DNA of 64,000 nucleotides from Acidobacteriota bacterium (GCA_025463135.1 JAOAPY010000032.1:169456-233455); one strand, 5' to 3'; shown: positions 1-9,645, numbered from the stretch's first letter. Made by a program: numbers and translations. The notes: generated by a model not told the origin, from the letters alone.

Positions 1-1077
1 CGACGCGCTCTGGAACTCGATCCACGGCAGTTCGAAGTACGTTTCGAGTTGATTGCCGCGTATCGTGAGCTTCCCGATCTGGCCCAGGCGGCGGCCCAGT
101 TGGACGTGTTGCAGGATTCAAGACCAACTGACCCGCGCGTTTTTTATGTCACTGGTTTACTCGATGCAGACCGGAATGACTTGAGTTCGGCTGTCCGAAA
201 TTTCAATGAGGCGATCAAGCGAGATCCCACTTTGTACGGCGCCTGGCAGGATCTTGGTCTGGCCTATATCAAAGCCAGTCGCTGGGATGAGGCGGTAAAG
301 GTCTTTTCAGATCTCGCGCAGCGCCAACCCAGTTCTGTCGAAGCCGCATACTTTCACGCCCTGTCGCTTTACAACGCCGGCAACATGGCCCAGGCCGAAC
401 AGGAAGCACGCCGCGCTTTGCGAGTGGACGCGGGTGCAGTTGAAGCTCATACGCTGCTGGGAATAGTGTTGGCCTCGCGCGGCAATGCGAACGCCGAAGC
501 GGCGGACGCCCTTTCCCAAGCCATCGCCCTTAATCCCAACAGTTTTGACGCGCAGCTTTATCTGGGTCGCGTGCAATACGCCTTGAAGGATTATGCGGGC
601 TCTGTAAGGAGTTTGCGTGCTGCAGTGCTGCTGAATCCTCGTCATGTGGAAGCGAGGTTCTTTCTGGGAACTGCGCTGGAATCCGCGGGAGATTCCGACG
701 CCGCCATGGCGGAATATCAAAGTCTGTCAAAGAGTGATCCTGACTCTGCAATCGGACAGCTTGGACTGGGCGCGCTGTTGGTTAAGCAAGGCAAGGTTAG
801 CGAGGCGGTCGCGGTTCTAAGGCGAGCAGCAACCCTCGACCCTTCGGAGTTTGAAGCGCACTGGGCGCTGGGGCGCGCTCTGGCCCTGCAGGAAAAGTAC
901 GCCGATGCGGTGGCATCTTTTGAAAAGGCGATCGCTCTTGCGCCGAATCGCTCTGACGCTCATTACCAGCTTGGTCTGTCTTTGAAACGGCTGGGTCGTA
1001 CGGCCGAAGCAAATCGAGAGTTCGCAATCGTAGACCGGCTCAATACAGAATTTCGCACCAGCAGCAGTCCGAAATAA
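1..1077 (+). CDS. TPR-repeat protein, 5' end outside the window
   Basis: The reading frame is open from base 1, so the gene begins upstream; the TTG at 49 is internal to a TPR repeat and is not the real start. What remains is about 358 codons of consecutive 34-residue tetratricopeptide units with the usual W-LG-Y-A-P spacing (for example the helix pairs around AWQDLGLAYIKASRWDEA and AHYQLGLSLKRLGRTAEA). No catalytic domain is visible in this part. TPR arrays are protein-interaction scaffolds. Only 5 bp separate it from the next TPR gene, so the two are probably co-transcribed. The missing N-terminus could hold a signal peptide or another domain, so the role cannot be settled here. Confidence 0.85.
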   Translation, partial: RRALELDPRQFEVRFELIAAYRELPDLAQAAAQLDVLQDSRPTDPRVFYVTGLLDADRNDLSSAVRNFNEAIKRDPTLYGAWQDLGLAYIKASRWDEAVKVFSDLAQRQPSSVEAAYFHALSLYNAGNMAQAEQEARRALRVDAGAVEAHTLLGIVLASRGNANAEAADALSQAIALNPNSFDAQLYLGRVQYALKDYAGSVRSLRAAVLLNPRHVEARFFLGTALESAGDSDAAMAEYQSLSKSDPDSAIGQLGLGALLVKQGKVSEAVAVLRRAATLDPSEFEAHWALGRALALQEKYADAVASFEKAIALAPNRSDAHYQLGLSLKRLGRTAEANREFAIVDRLNTEFRTSSSPK

Positions 1078-1082
1078 CACCA

Positions 1083-2777
1083 GTGGTGACGCAAGCAAAA
1101 GGGCAATCCGCAGGGCGCAAGGTGGAAGCCGTGTTTTTCTCGGGCACGTTGTGCTTGTGCTGTCTGGTCCTCTCCGCATTGCATGTGCAGGCCCAGCGAA
1201 CATCCACCAGCCGTCGCCGCAACACCGTGGCGCAGGCAGCCGCGGCTTCAGACGCCGGTGGCCTGAGCGCCGCGGCCCGAAGTTCACTGGATGCGGCGAT
1301 CGCCGCGCTGGAAGCTAACGCTTTGGGGCCGGCGGAACGCGAAGCCCGCGCAGCAGTTGCGGCTTCACCAAGATCCGCGATTGTGCATAACGTGCTGGGC
1401 GTTGTGCTTGACAAGGCCGGGCGTAATGAAGAGGCCTTTAAGGAATTCAATCTCGCCATAAAGTACGACCCGAACTTTGTGAGCGCGCGAAACAATCTTG
1501 GACGCATGCTGGCCGAACACGGAAAGACACGCGAGGCGATAGCCGAGTTTGAGCGCGTGCTGAAGAGCGATCCTTCCCATGTGCAGGCGCACTACAATCT
1601 CGGCGCACTTTATGGCGAGTCGGGCGACTTCACGAAAGCGGCGGAACATTTTGCGCGCGCACGCGACGCCGATCTCAAAGATCCGCAATTGGCCCTGGCA
1701 TTTCTCAACGTCGCTTATCGCGCCAGGCGTACCGGTGAGGCAGATGCCGCCGCCGAACTGGTGGAAAGCGCCGCGGGAACGGACGCCAAGTCGCTTTTTA
1801 CCCTGGCGACAGTGCTGGCAGAGAGCAAGCAATACGAGCGGGCCGCGCGTCTGTTTGGACGAGTTAACGAGCTTACGCCAAATACCTTCGAGGTCCTTTA
1901 CAACCTTGGTGTCGCGCTTTACAACCTGGATCGCAATGCCGAAGCGGGGCGCTATCTGGCGGCGGCCGCGGATCTCAACCCAGCGCCACCCGAGACGCAC
2001 TTTCGACTCGCTCTAATTGCGAGTGCGCAAAACGATCACGCGAATTCAGTGCTTGAGTTCAAGCACGCGATCGAGCGCGATCCGAAAAATGCCAACTTCC
2101 ATTTTCTGCTGGCGCGCGAATATGCCCGGGTGGGTTACTGGGACGGGGCGATTGTTGAGAATACGAAATCGATTGAGCTGAATCCCAAAGAAGCCGCGTA
2201 CGTTTACGCGCGCGCCAACGCCAATTATCGTAAAGGCGAGTGGGCCGCCGCCGCCGCCGATTTCGATCGCGCCGCGGAATTGGATCCAAAGATCGAAAAC
2301 ATTGATTACCTGCGTGGCTACGCCCATCGGGCCGGTGGGGATTTTGAAAAGGCGCGCGAGATCCTGGAAAAGTTTGTGGTCACACATCCTGATCATGTCG
2401 ACGCACTCTCAAGTCTGGGATACGTAGCGATTGAGCAAGGGCGGCTGGATGAAGCGGATGCGCCACTTAAGCACGCGCTGGAAATTGCTCCGGACGAGGT
2501 GCCGGTGCTTTACGATTACGCGCGGTTAGCCTTAAAGCGCCGCGACTATCCAGAGGCGGTGGCGCGGCTCGAAAAAGTTATCAGCAAACTGCCGACGTTA
2601 ACACAAGCGCATTATCAACTCTTTTTGGCTTATTCGAGACTGAAAGAATCGGAAAAGGCGCAAGCTGAGCTCGCGGAATTCAAGCGGCTGGAAGCCCTGG
2701 GAAAACAGGTCGAGCGCGAGCGTATCGTGGATGAGAAACTGCGTACCCAGCAGATGCTGGGAGGCTCGGCTCCGTGA
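1083..2777 (+). CDS. Secreted TPR-repeat protein
   Basis: A 564-residue protein starting at GTG 1083, 5 bp after the preceding TPR gene. A signal peptide is visible (hydrophobic stretch at about residues 18-36, then VQA before QRTSTSR), so it is probably periplasmic. After a low-complexity Ala/Ser segment to about residue 75 the rest is a run of roughly 13 TPR units. In Acidobacteria, secreted TPR proteins of this kind often lie beside TonB-dependent receptors and glycoside hydrolases; a role as a periplasmic scaffold or binding protein for the starch genes downstream is inference. No enzyme motif was seen. Confidence 0.85.
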   Translation: MVTQAKGQSAGRKVEAVFFSGTLCLCCLVLSALHVQAQRTSTSRRRNTVAQAAAASDAGGLSAAARSSLDAAIAALEANALGPAEREARAAVAASPRSAIVHNVLGVVLDKAGRNEEAFKEFNLAIKYDPNFVSARNNLGRMLAEHGKTREAIAEFERVLKSDPSHVQAHYNLGALYGESGDFTKAAEHFARARDADLKDPQLALAFLNVAYRARRTGEADAAAELVESAAGTDAKSLFTLATVLAESKQYERAARLFGRVNELTPNTFEVLYNLGVALYNLDRNAEAGRYLAAAADLNPAPPETHFRLALIASAQNDHANSVLEFKHAIERDPKNANFHFLLAREYARVGYWDGAIVENTKSIELNPKEAAYVYARANANYRKGEWAAAAADFDRAAELDPKIENIDYLRGYAHRAGGDFEKAREILEKFVVTHPDHVDALSSLGYVAIEQGRLDEADAPLKHALEIAPDEVPVLYDYARLALKRRDYPEAVARLEKVISKLPTLTQAHYQLFLAYSRLKESEKAQAELAEFKRLEALGKQVERERIVDEKLRTQQMLGGSAP

Positions 2778-2801
2778 GTGGGTTTCGTGATTTAGTCAGC
2801 T

Positions 2802-2914
2802 GTCCGACAGACTTCAGTTTGTCGTTTGGTTCAAAATTATCAACCTGCGAAACGCCTCGGGTACACATGCTCGGAGCTTTCGTTTAGAAGTACGACAAAC
2901 TGAAGTTCGTCAGA
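2802..2914. repeat. Pair of inverted palindromic repeats, GACAAACT family
   Basis: Two imperfect copies of the palindrome CGACAAACTTCAGTTTGTCG face each other at 2802-2823 and 2893-2914. Each copy is itself a hairpin with 9-nt arms and a 2-nt centre. The same sequence recurs at 35502, 51567, 51620, 62797 and 62891, always between genes, as expected for REP/BIME-type elements. Confidence 0.75.
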
Positions 2915-2943
2915 CTTTTTCAGAGTGACACAGGGAAGCAATA

Positions 2944-3720
2944 GTGAAAAGCAAGTTAATACCATCATTGGTTTTGATATCGGTACTCTCAGCAATGACA
3001 TTAATGGTGTACGCACAGGAAGTGTGGACTGCCAAGCCATATGTCCAATGGTCGAAGAAGGAAGCCGAATCAGTTTTGAACAACTCGCCATGGGCCAGCA
3101 AGCAGGAACTGCGGATCCAATACGACACGCACACGCAGAAGGCGGCTGGGTCATATTCTGGAAACTCGAGCGCTTCCGCTGCCCAGGCGCAGACTGAAGT
3201 AAGCTCTGACATGCCCGTCGACTTTCAGTTCACGCTGCGGTTGCGTTCCGCTTTGCCGGTGCGTCAAGCCCTGGTGCGCCTGAAGCAATTGGATACCGAT
3301 TTGGAAAAGATGAGCCAGAAAGATCTGGCGGCTTTTGATGCGCAGATCAAAGGACTGCTCGAGTGTCCCGCCTGCATCGACAATTACGTGGTAACTTTGA
3401 GCTCAAAGTCGTCGAACACTCCGGGGGCGGACGCCGTGTATGCTACGTTCAAGGGCGGACGGCTTGCCGATCTTCAGCGTTTTATTTATATCGCGAACGA
3501 ACGAGGTGAACAGCGACAGTTGGTTCATTTCGTGGCGCCCAAAGCTCCTGGCGATGAGGCGATTTTCTTCTTTCCCAGATTGGACGACAAGGGCGCACCG
3601 TTGGTAACCCCGGGGAATAAGGATCTACTGATTAATCTTACGGACAAGCAGGTAAACTCCGTCGCCAATTTTAAGATCGACGTTTCCAAATTAGTGATGA
3701 ATGGAAAGGTTGAGTTCTAG
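2944..3720 (+). CDS. Secreted protein of unknown function
   Basis: A 258-residue protein with a GTG start at 2944, preceded by an AGGGAAG ribosome-binding site. It has a clear Sec signal peptide (MKSKLIPS then a hydrophobic stretch, cleavage near VYA-QEVW). The mature part begins with a W-S-K-K-E-A-E...N-S-P-W-A segment that I associate with a family of conserved acidobacterial exported proteins of unknown function. Two cysteines lie close together (LECPACIDNY, about residues 138-141, CPAC), which could form a disulfide or bind metal. No catalytic domain was recognised. It sits alone between repeat elements, upstream of the amylase gene. Confidence 0.7.
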   Translation: MKSKLIPSLVLISVLSAMTLMVYAQEVWTAKPYVQWSKKEAESVLNNSPWASKQELRIQYDTHTQKAAGSYSGNSSASAAQAQTEVSSDMPVDFQFTLRLRSALPVRQALVRLKQLDTDLEKMSQKDLAAFDAQIKGLLECPACIDNYVVTLSSKSSNTPGADAVYATFKGGRLADLQRFIYIANERGEQRQLVHFVAPKAPGDEAIFFFPRLDDKGAPLVTPGNKDLLINLTDKQVNSVANFKIDVSKLVMNGKVEF

Positions 3721-3784
3721 CCGACGCGGCGATTCAGAGGACCCAACGGCGGTGGAGAAGTAGCCGCTCAAAGAAAAAATTTAT

Positions 3785-3875
3785 CCGTTTAGAAAGCGCA
3801 CTTGTGCGCCAGCCTGGCGCCGGATTCAAGTTCGGATTGCTGCGCGGCGGGCGGACAAGTCCGCGTTGTAAACGG
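3785..3875. repeat. GTTTAGA-family inverted-repeat element, copy 1
   Basis: About 91 bp whose ends are complementary (CCGTTTAGAAAGCG... and ...GTAAACGG). Inside lie two small hairpins, GCGCACTTGTGCGC near the left end and GCGGACAAGTCCGC near the right. The same architecture is seen at 5830, 10612 and 26941, and a half copy at 7501. It looks like a paired REP element (BIME or small MITE). Confidence 0.8.
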
Positions 3876-3910
3876 AGCAGCAAACCAACTGGCGGAAGAG
3901 AGGTTGAAAG

Positions 3911-5812
3911 GTGAGGACTCGAAGAATATCGGTTCTGATGATCGTCAGCCTGTTTTTCTTCGCGACTGCCGGCCTGTCTTGGGCTATGACTACCGCTGAC
4001 GGCCCGGTAGTCACCAAGGTTGAACCGCCTTCGTGGTGGGCCCATCATTCAATCAACCCGGTCCGCTTGCTGGTGCGCGGCACTAATCTAACCGGCGCGC
4101 GCGTGAAGTCCCTGAACCCTTTGATCGCTATTTCCGACGTGCGCGTAAATAGCCGCGGCACCTATCTCTTCGTAAACCTGAAAGTCGCGCGGACGGCGAT
4201 GCCTGGTAACTTCACGCTGCAGGTGGAGACAGCGAAGGGAGGTACCACGTTTTCGTTTCAAGTAGAGGCGGCTTTGAATTCAGCCGCAAATTTCCAGGGC
4301 ATTACAACTGATGACGTGATCTATCTGATCATGCCGGATCGCTTTGCCGACGGTGACAGTGGAAACAATGCACCCGCCGCTTCTCCCCCTGCGGCCAACG
4401 ATCGGCGGAACCCGCGGGCCTATCACGGCGGGGATCTTCGCGGCATCATCGATCATCTTGGGTATCTTAAGGAACTGGGAGTGACCGCGCTTTGGCTGAC
4501 ACCCTGGTACGACAACTGGAACGGTGTTAACAAGTGTGACCGACCCTGGTGCCCGAATACTTACTATCACGGTTATCACGCCATCGATTACTACGCAGTG
4601 GAAGATCACTTCGGCGATCTCGCAACCTTGCGCGAGTTGGTTCAGAAAGCGCATAAGCTGGGGATCAAAATAATCCAGGACCAGGTGGCAAATCATGTCG
4701 GCTCACGCCATCCCTGGATAACCGATCCGCCGCTCGACGATTGGTTTCACGGCACACCACAAGCACACCTGCTCGAAAAATTTCAGAACAGTGTGCTGCT
4801 GTCACCGCATGCCAACACCGATGAAGTGCGTAATACGCTCGACGGGTGGTTCAGTGAAGACCTTCCCGATATGAATCAGGATGAGCCGGAGGTCGCCCTT
4901 TACGAGATTCAGAACTCGCTATGGTGGATTGGGACCACGGGCATCGACGGTGTGCGCCAGGACACCATCCAATATATGCCTCGGACGTTTATTCGCGACC
5001 TTTCGAATGCGCAGCATCGGCAATACCCACGCATGTGGATGGTGGGAGAAGTCTTTGAGCGTGACGCGGCCCATACTTCTTTCTTTATTGGTGGCCATAC
5101 GGGCTGGGATGGAATTGACACCAGACTCGATTCGGATTTCGACTTTCCGCTTTGGGACAGATCGCTGGCCGTCTTTACCAACAAGCAACCCGTGCGGGCG
5201 CTGCGTGATGCCTTAAAGTATGACGCGCTCTATCCCGATCCTTCGCGGGTCACGACGTTTGTGAACAACCATGATACGCGGCGGTTCATGTCCCTTGATG
5301 GAGCGACGCTGGCCGGCGACATGCTGCACACCGCCTTTACCCTTGCCGTGCGCGGGATACCACAACTTTATTACGGTGAAGAGATCGCCATGGAAGGCGG
5401 CGAGGATCCCGACAATCGCCGCGATTTTCCCGGCGGCTTTGCGAGGGACACGCACGATGCCTTTCAGGCTGCCGGCCGCTCGAAGAACGAACAGCGAATG
5501 TGGGAATGGACCCGCGATTGGATCCGTTTGCGAAGAGAGCATTCCGCGATCCGACATGGCCGGCTACTCGATCTGTTTTACGATGACGACACTTACGCTT
5601 TCGCGCGGCGGGATCAGAACGAAACGGTAATCATCATAGTTAATCGAGCACCGACGGAAAAGAGAATCACGATTTCGGCAACGGCGATCGGTGTTCGCGA
5701 CGGCGTGCAGTTAGAACCGTTGTACGGGACGAAAAGCTCTGCGCACGTCGCCAAAGGCGAAGCTGCGGTGCTGGTGCCAGCAAGAACAGCTGTCGCATAT
5801 AAAGTTGAATGA
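3911..5812 (+). CDS. Secreted GH13 cyclomaltodextrinase/neopullulanase-type amylase
   Basis: A 633-residue enzyme, GTG start at 3911 with an upstream GAGGTTGAAAG. A signal peptide (residues 1 to about 25, ending LSWA) is followed by a beta-sandwich of the cyclomaltodextrinase N-terminal type (VTKVEPPSWWA..., residues 34-120). The GH13 barrel carries all four conserved regions: D257-x3-N261-H262, G347-x-R349-x-D351 (nucleophile), G379-E380 (acid/base) and N453-H454-D455 (transition-state Asp). A small C-terminal beta domain follows. The domain order matches SusA-like neopullulanases, which cut alpha-1,4 (some alpha-1,6) bonds in maltodextrins, cyclodextrins or pullulan in the periplasm. It is a paralogue of the gene at 7661. 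The exact substrate cannot be read from sequence. Confidence 0.93.
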   Translation: MRTRRISVLMIVSLFFFATAGLSWAMTTADGPVVTKVEPPSWWAHHSINPVRLLVRGTNLTGARVKSLNPLIAISDVRVNSRGTYLFVNLKVARTAMPGNFTLQVETAKGGTTFSFQVEAALNSAANFQGITTDDVIYLIMPDRFADGDSGNNAPAASPPAANDRRNPRAYHGGDLRGIIDHLGYLKELGVTALWLTPWYDNWNGVNKCDRPWCPNTYYHGYHAIDYYAVEDHFGDLATLRELVQKAHKLGIKIIQDQVANHVGSRHPWITDPPLDDWFHGTPQAHLLEKFQNSVLLSPHANTDEVRNTLDGWFSEDLPDMNQDEPEVALYEIQNSLWWIGTTGIDGVRQDTIQYMPRTFIRDLSNAQHRQYPRMWMVGEVFERDAAHTSFFIGGHTGWDGIDTRLDSDFDFPLWDRSLAVFTNKQPVRALRDALKYDALYPDPSRVTTFVNNHDTRRFMSLDGATLAGDMLHTAFTLAVRGIPQLYYGEEIAMEGGEDPDNRRDFPGGFARDTHDAFQAAGRSKNEQRMWEWTRDWIRLRREHSAIRHGRLLDLFYDDDTYAFARRDQNETVIIIVNRAPTEKRITISATAIGVRDGVQLEPLYGTKSSAHVAKGEAAVLVPARTAVAYKVE

Positions 5813-5829
5813 AAACAGAAATAACCGCT

Positions 5830-5923
5830 CCGTTTAGAAACCGCACTTGTGCGCCCGACCGTGCGGGAAATTCATCGACGACAGCCGGCGTGAATCAGGC
5901 GGACAAGTACGCTTTCTAAACGG
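5830..5923. repeat. GTTTAGA-family inverted-repeat element, copy 2
   Basis: Ends CCGTTTAGAAACCGCAC... and ...GCTTTCTAAACGG are complementary; an ACTTGTGCGC hairpin half lies near the left end and GCGGACAAGT near the right. Same layout as 3785-3875. Confidence 0.8.
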
Positions 5924-5950
5924 GACAATAAAGGTCAAATCAAAAAGTCC

Positions 5951-7489
5951 ATGAGCTTTGCACGATCCAGCGGCATTCTGCTTCATCCGACCTCGTTGCC
6001 GGGGCCTTTCGGTATTGGGGATCTCGGTGACGAGGCCTATCGCTTCGCCGACTTCCTTTCGGCCAGCGGGCAAAACCTTTGGCAGGTGTTGCCGCTGGGT
6101 CCGACCGGTTATGGTGATTCTCCGTATGCCTGTTATTCCGCCTTCGCCGGCAACACTCTTTTGATTAGCCCGGATCACCTCGTCAAAATCGGTTTATTGA
6201 CGACTGCCGATCTGTCCGGCGCGCCGGTGTTTGCCGCCACTCAGGTTGAGTTCGACCGCGTCCACAAATTCAAAGATGAAGTTTTGCGAAAGGCTTACGA
6301 TCGCTTCGCGGCCACGACGGACACGGAACTGCGGAGAGACTTTGAAGTGTTCTGCGAGAGTCACGCCTCGTGGCTCGACGATTACGCCCTCTTTCGCACG
6401 CTGAAGGACCAGCATGGCGGGAAATCCTGGACTGACTGGGATGAACCCTTTGTGCGACGCGATGCCGGCGGTCTGGCGCGCGCGCGCGCGGCCCTGCATT
6501 CTGAAGTTGAAGCTCAAAAATTCTATCAGTTCCTGTTTTTCAAACAATGGTCCGAGCTCAAAGCGTATTGCAACCAGCGAGGGATCAGCCTTATCGGAGA
6601 CATCCCGATCTTCGTGGCGCATGACTCGTCGGATGTGTGGACGAACCCTGATCAGTTCAAGCTCGATCAGGATGGCCGGCCCCTTGTGGTGGCCGGGGTG
6701 CCGCCCGACTACTTCAGCACGACCGGTCAATTGTGGGGGAACCCGCTATACAAATGGGAGCGCATGATCGTCGACGGCTTCAAATGGTGGATCAAACGTG
6801 TCCAGGCAACCCTGCAAACTGTCGACATCCTGCGCATAGATCATTTTCGCGGCTTTGTAGCCTGCTGGGAAATCCCGGGCGGTGATCAGACGGCCGAGCG
6901 CGGTCGCTGGGCTGATGCTCCGGGAAGGGAATTGTTCATCGCTATTCGCAATGCACTGGGCCAGCTTCCGATTATCGCTGAAGATCTCGGCGTCATTACT
7001 CCAGAGGTTGAGAAATTGCGCGACGATTTTGGTTTCCCGGGAATGCGTATCCTCCAGTTTGCATTCAGCAGTGATCCAACGAATCAGGACCTGCCTCACA
7101 ACTATCATGCGAACGTGGTGGTCTATACCGGCACGCACGACAACGACACTGCGGTCGGCTGGTTCCACAGCATAGCCGGCGAAGGCTCGACCCGGGACGC
7201 CGAACAGATTGAACGAGAGCGAGTATTCGGCCTCAAGTATCTGAACACAACTGGTAAAGAGATTCACTGGGATTTCATCCGCGCGGTGTTGGGCTCCTGC
7301 GCGAATACCGCGGTTGTGCCTTTACAGGATGTGCTGGGGCTGGGAACAGAGGCGCGCATGAACTTGCCCAACAGTACTTCCGGTAACTGGTCCTGGCGAT
7401 TCAAGACTGGCGCGCTGACCAATGAGATTCAAGTTAGACTGAGAGAGTTAAGCGAGTTGTACGGTCGCAGCAACCTGACCAGGGATTAG
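5951..7489 (+). CDS. malQ: 4-alpha-glucanotransferase (amylomaltase, GH77)
   Basis: A 512-residue cytoplasmic enzyme without signal peptide, the usual length for bacterial MalQ. It moves alpha-1,4-glucan segments between maltodextrins and releases glucose. The family signature at the N-terminus is complete (SSGILLHPTSLPGPFGIGDL, then WQVLPLGPTGYGDSPY). Catalytic residues are in place: D297 in RIDHFRGF (nucleophile), E344 in IAEDLG (acid/base) and D397 in GTHDND. It stands between the two secreted GH13 paralogues, and so fits the step that handles imported maltodextrins. No strong ribosome-binding site is visible before the ATG. Confidence 0.96.
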   Translation: MSFARSSGILLHPTSLPGPFGIGDLGDEAYRFADFLSASGQNLWQVLPLGPTGYGDSPYACYSAFAGNTLLISPDHLVKIGLLTTADLSGAPVFAATQVEFDRVHKFKDEVLRKAYDRFAATTDTELRRDFEVFCESHASWLDDYALFRTLKDQHGGKSWTDWDEPFVRRDAGGLARARAALHSEVEAQKFYQFLFFKQWSELKAYCNQRGISLIGDIPIFVAHDSSDVWTNPDQFKLDQDGRPLVVAGVPPDYFSTTGQLWGNPLYKWERMIVDGFKWWIKRVQATLQTVDILRIDHFRGFVACWEIPGGDQTAERGRWADAPGRELFIAIRNALGQLPIIAEDLGVITPEVEKLRDDFGFPGMRILQFAFSSDPTNQDLPHNYHANVVVYTGTHDNDTAVGWFHSIAGEGSTRDAEQIERERVFGLKYLNTTGKEIHWDFIRAVLGSCANTAVVPLQDVLGLGTEARMNLPNSTSGNWSWRFKTGALTNEIQVRLRELSELYGRSNLTRD

Positions 7490-7500
7490 GACAACAACGG

Positions 7501-7610
7501 TTCGTTTAGATAGCGGACTTGTCCGGCGGCCAATGTAACGCAAGCTGCCGGCTGGCGATGAGGTCAAATGCCAAACACACGCGCGCAATGTAACAGTTTG
7601 CGTTACAAAA
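7501..7610. repeat. Mixed palindromic repeats before the second amylase gene
   Basis: A left-half copy of the GTTTAGA family (TTCGTTTAGATAGCGGACTT) runs into two copies of another family, AATGTAACGCAAGCTG at about 7534 and AATGTAACAGTTTGCGTTAC at about 7588, that face each other. Related sequences occur at 9569-9645 and about 38177. An upstream start at 7568 for the next gene would translate this repeat, which argues against it. Confidence 0.6.
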
Positions 7611-7660
7611 AAGTGGGGCGCACAGGGCGCTGTCAAAACGGCAGATTAAGAAAATCAACT

Positions 7661-9550
7661 ATGCATCGTATGGATCTCAAGCGTGGCGCCGCCCTGCTGG
7701 CATTAGTGATTGGCATTCCCCTGTCGTGTCTGGCCCAATCCCAGGGTCCGCAGGTAACAAAAGTCGATCCGCCAAGTTGGTGGGTGGGCCATTCGTTAAA
7801 CCCGGTGCGCGTGTTCATTCGCGGACACAATCTTGCCGGCGCACGCTTGACCGCACCTGCCGGCCTGCGCCTTGGGCTTCCCAGGATCAATGCGGCGGGT
7901 ACCTACATTATCGTCGACGTGCAGATTAGTGCGCAGGTAAAACCAGGAATACGCGAGCTAAAAATCACGACTGCGAACGGGACCGTGCCGGCTCCCTTTG
8001 AAGTTCTGACACCTTTGGCGCGTGCCGGTCGTTTCCAGGGATTCTCACCCGCCGATGTTATGTACCTGATCATGATCGATCGTTTCAGCGACGGCGATCA
8101 TTCAAACAACGATCCCGCGCAATCGCGTGGTCTCTACGACCGCGGCAACCAGTTCTACTACCACGGTGGCGATTTACAGGGCGTTATCGATCGCCTGCCT
8201 TACCTCAAAGATTTGGGAGTGACCGCACTGTGGCTGACGCCCTGGTACGACAACTATGATCGGCTCAACGAGATTGAACTCAAGGACGGGAAACCCTGCA
8301 CGGGATTTCACGGCTACAATCCCCAGGATTTTTACGACGTCGAAGAGCACTTTGGAACGCTGGATAAGCTGCGCGAGCTGGTCGAAGCAGCACACAAGCT
8401 GGGCTTCAAGATCGTTCAGGATGAAGTCGTCAATCACACTGGCCCTTATCATCCCTGGGTCGACGATCCGCCGACACCTACCTGGTTCAACGGCACCCGG
8501 CAACATCATTTGAAAAATGTTTTCCAAACCTGGGAGTTGCACGATCCACGTCCGGTTTTGAATCTCAAGAAAGAAACGATGGAAGGCTGGTTTCTCGACT
8601 TTCTTCCCGATCTCAATCAGGACGATCCAGAGACCGCGCGCTATCTAATCCAGAATACGCTTTGGTGGATTGGCATCACCGGGTTGGATGGCATTCGCAT
8701 GGACACGTGGCAATATGTGTCCAATAGCTTTTGGAACAAGTGGAACGGCGCCATAAAACGAGAGTATCCAAAGTTCACCGTGGTCGGTGAGGTAAAGGAT
8801 GGCGATGTAGTGCACACATCCTTCTTTCAGGGTGGAGTGGTGCGCAATGGGGCGGATTCGCGCCTCGACTCACTGCTGGATTTCCCTCTTTTTTATTCCC
8901 TCCGTCAGGCTTTCGCCGAAGGCAAACATCTCGATGAAGTTCCGAAGACCCTGGCGAAGGATTACCTCTACACGAACCCGAATATTCTGGTGACGCTGCT
9001 GGGCGGACATGATGACGGCCGTTTCATGAGCGAGAAGGGCGCGAGTATCGCCGGACTCAAGCTGGCCAATGCCTTTGTGCTGACAACACGAGGAGTGCCG
9101 CAGCTTTACTACGGCGACGAGATCGCCATGAGCGGAGCAGATGAACCGGCCACGCGTGCGGATTTTCCGGGTGGATTTCCCGGCGATAAGAAAAACGCAT
9201 TTGTTAAGGAAGGGCGGAAGCAGCAGGAGCAGGATTTATTTGCCTACGTGCGCAAGTTGACGCGACTGCACAGCGAGCTTGAACCGCTCAGGAGCGGGGA
9301 ACTTGTAAACCTGTATGTATCGGCGCAACAGTATGCTTATGCGCGGAAGACAAAGACTGATGCGGTAGTGATTGTTATCAATAATGATACGAAGCCGGCC
9401 ACGATGGAATTTGCCGTTAACGAGATTGGCCTGGCTGACGGCAAGTCCCTGGTTGATCGGTTGGGAGTATCACCTGAAACGCGCGTCAGCGGCGCCAGTT
9501 TGCAGGTGAGTCTACCGGCCCGTTCGGCGGCGGTATTCGTGCCGCGTTGA
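7661..9550 (+). CDS. Secreted GH13 cyclomaltodextrinase/neopullulanase-type amylase (paralogue)
   Basis: I take ATG 7661 (or 7670) as the start, giving about 629 residues with a good signal peptide ending CLAQ; a start at 7568 would add 31 residues encoded by repeat DNA. The domain order matches the gene at 3911: N-terminal beta-sandwich (VTKVDPPSWWVGHSLNPVR), GH13 barrel, C-terminal beta domain. Catalytic residues: G344-x-R346-x-D348 (nucleophile), E377 (GEVK) and D451 in GGHDD. Region IV has Gly where alpha-amylases have Asn, within the range known for cyclomaltodextrinases. The inter-domain sequence differs enough from the first paralogue that the two may prefer different chain lengths or branch points; this is inference. 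Confidence 0.93.
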   Translation: MHRMDLKRGAALLALVIGIPLSCLAQSQGPQVTKVDPPSWWVGHSLNPVRVFIRGHNLAGARLTAPAGLRLGLPRINAAGTYIIVDVQISAQVKPGIRELKITTANGTVPAPFEVLTPLARAGRFQGFSPADVMYLIMIDRFSDGDHSNNDPAQSRGLYDRGNQFYYHGGDLQGVIDRLPYLKDLGVTALWLTPWYDNYDRLNEIELKDGKPCTGFHGYNPQDFYDVEEHFGTLDKLRELVEAAHKLGFKIVQDEVVNHTGPYHPWVDDPPTPTWFNGTRQHHLKNVFQTWELHDPRPVLNLKKETMEGWFLDFLPDLNQDDPETARYLIQNTLWWIGITGLDGIRMDTWQYVSNSFWNKWNGAIKREYPKFTVVGEVKDGDVVHTSFFQGGVVRNGADSRLDSLLDFPLFYSLRQAFAEGKHLDEVPKTLAKDYLYTNPNILVTLLGGHDDGRFMSEKGASIAGLKLANAFVLTTRGVPQLYYGDEIAMSGADEPATRADFPGGFPGDKKNAFVKEGRKQQEQDLFAYVRKLTRLHSELEPLRSGELVNLYVSAQQYAYARKTKTDAVVIVINNDTKPATMEFAVNEIGLADGKSLVDRLGVSPETRVSGASLQVSLPARSAAVFVPR

Positions 9551-9564
9551 GGCGATGCGCCGCC

Positions 9565-9645
9565 GGATGTAATGCAAACTGTTAGTTTGCGTGTGGCTGC
9601 CTGGCATTCAACGTCGGATAGAAGCTAACAGCTTGGGTTACATCC
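9565..9645. repeat. GTTAGTTTGCG/TAACAGC inverted repeat in a 304-bp gap
   Basis: GATGTAATGCAAACTGTTAG and AGCTAACAGCTTGGGTTACA face each other in an approximately 80-bp imperfect palindrome. Downstream, to 9854, there are two further short hairpins (around CCGCATTCTGCTGCGG at about 9697 and CGCTCCTTCGGAGC at about 9762). No gene was seen in 9551-9854. Confidence 0.6.

Noticed and set aside
817..2000. Long minus-strand frames antisense to the two TPR genes
   Set aside because: They mirror the codon structure of the TPR genes and show no signal peptide, motif or ribosome-binding site.
9002..9016. GGHDD in place of NHD in region IV of the second GH13 enzyme, as a sign of inactivation
   Set aside because: The catalytic Asp and preceding His are kept, and cyclomaltodextrinase/neopullulanase-type enzymes commonly have a residue other than Asn there; the other catalytic residues are intact.
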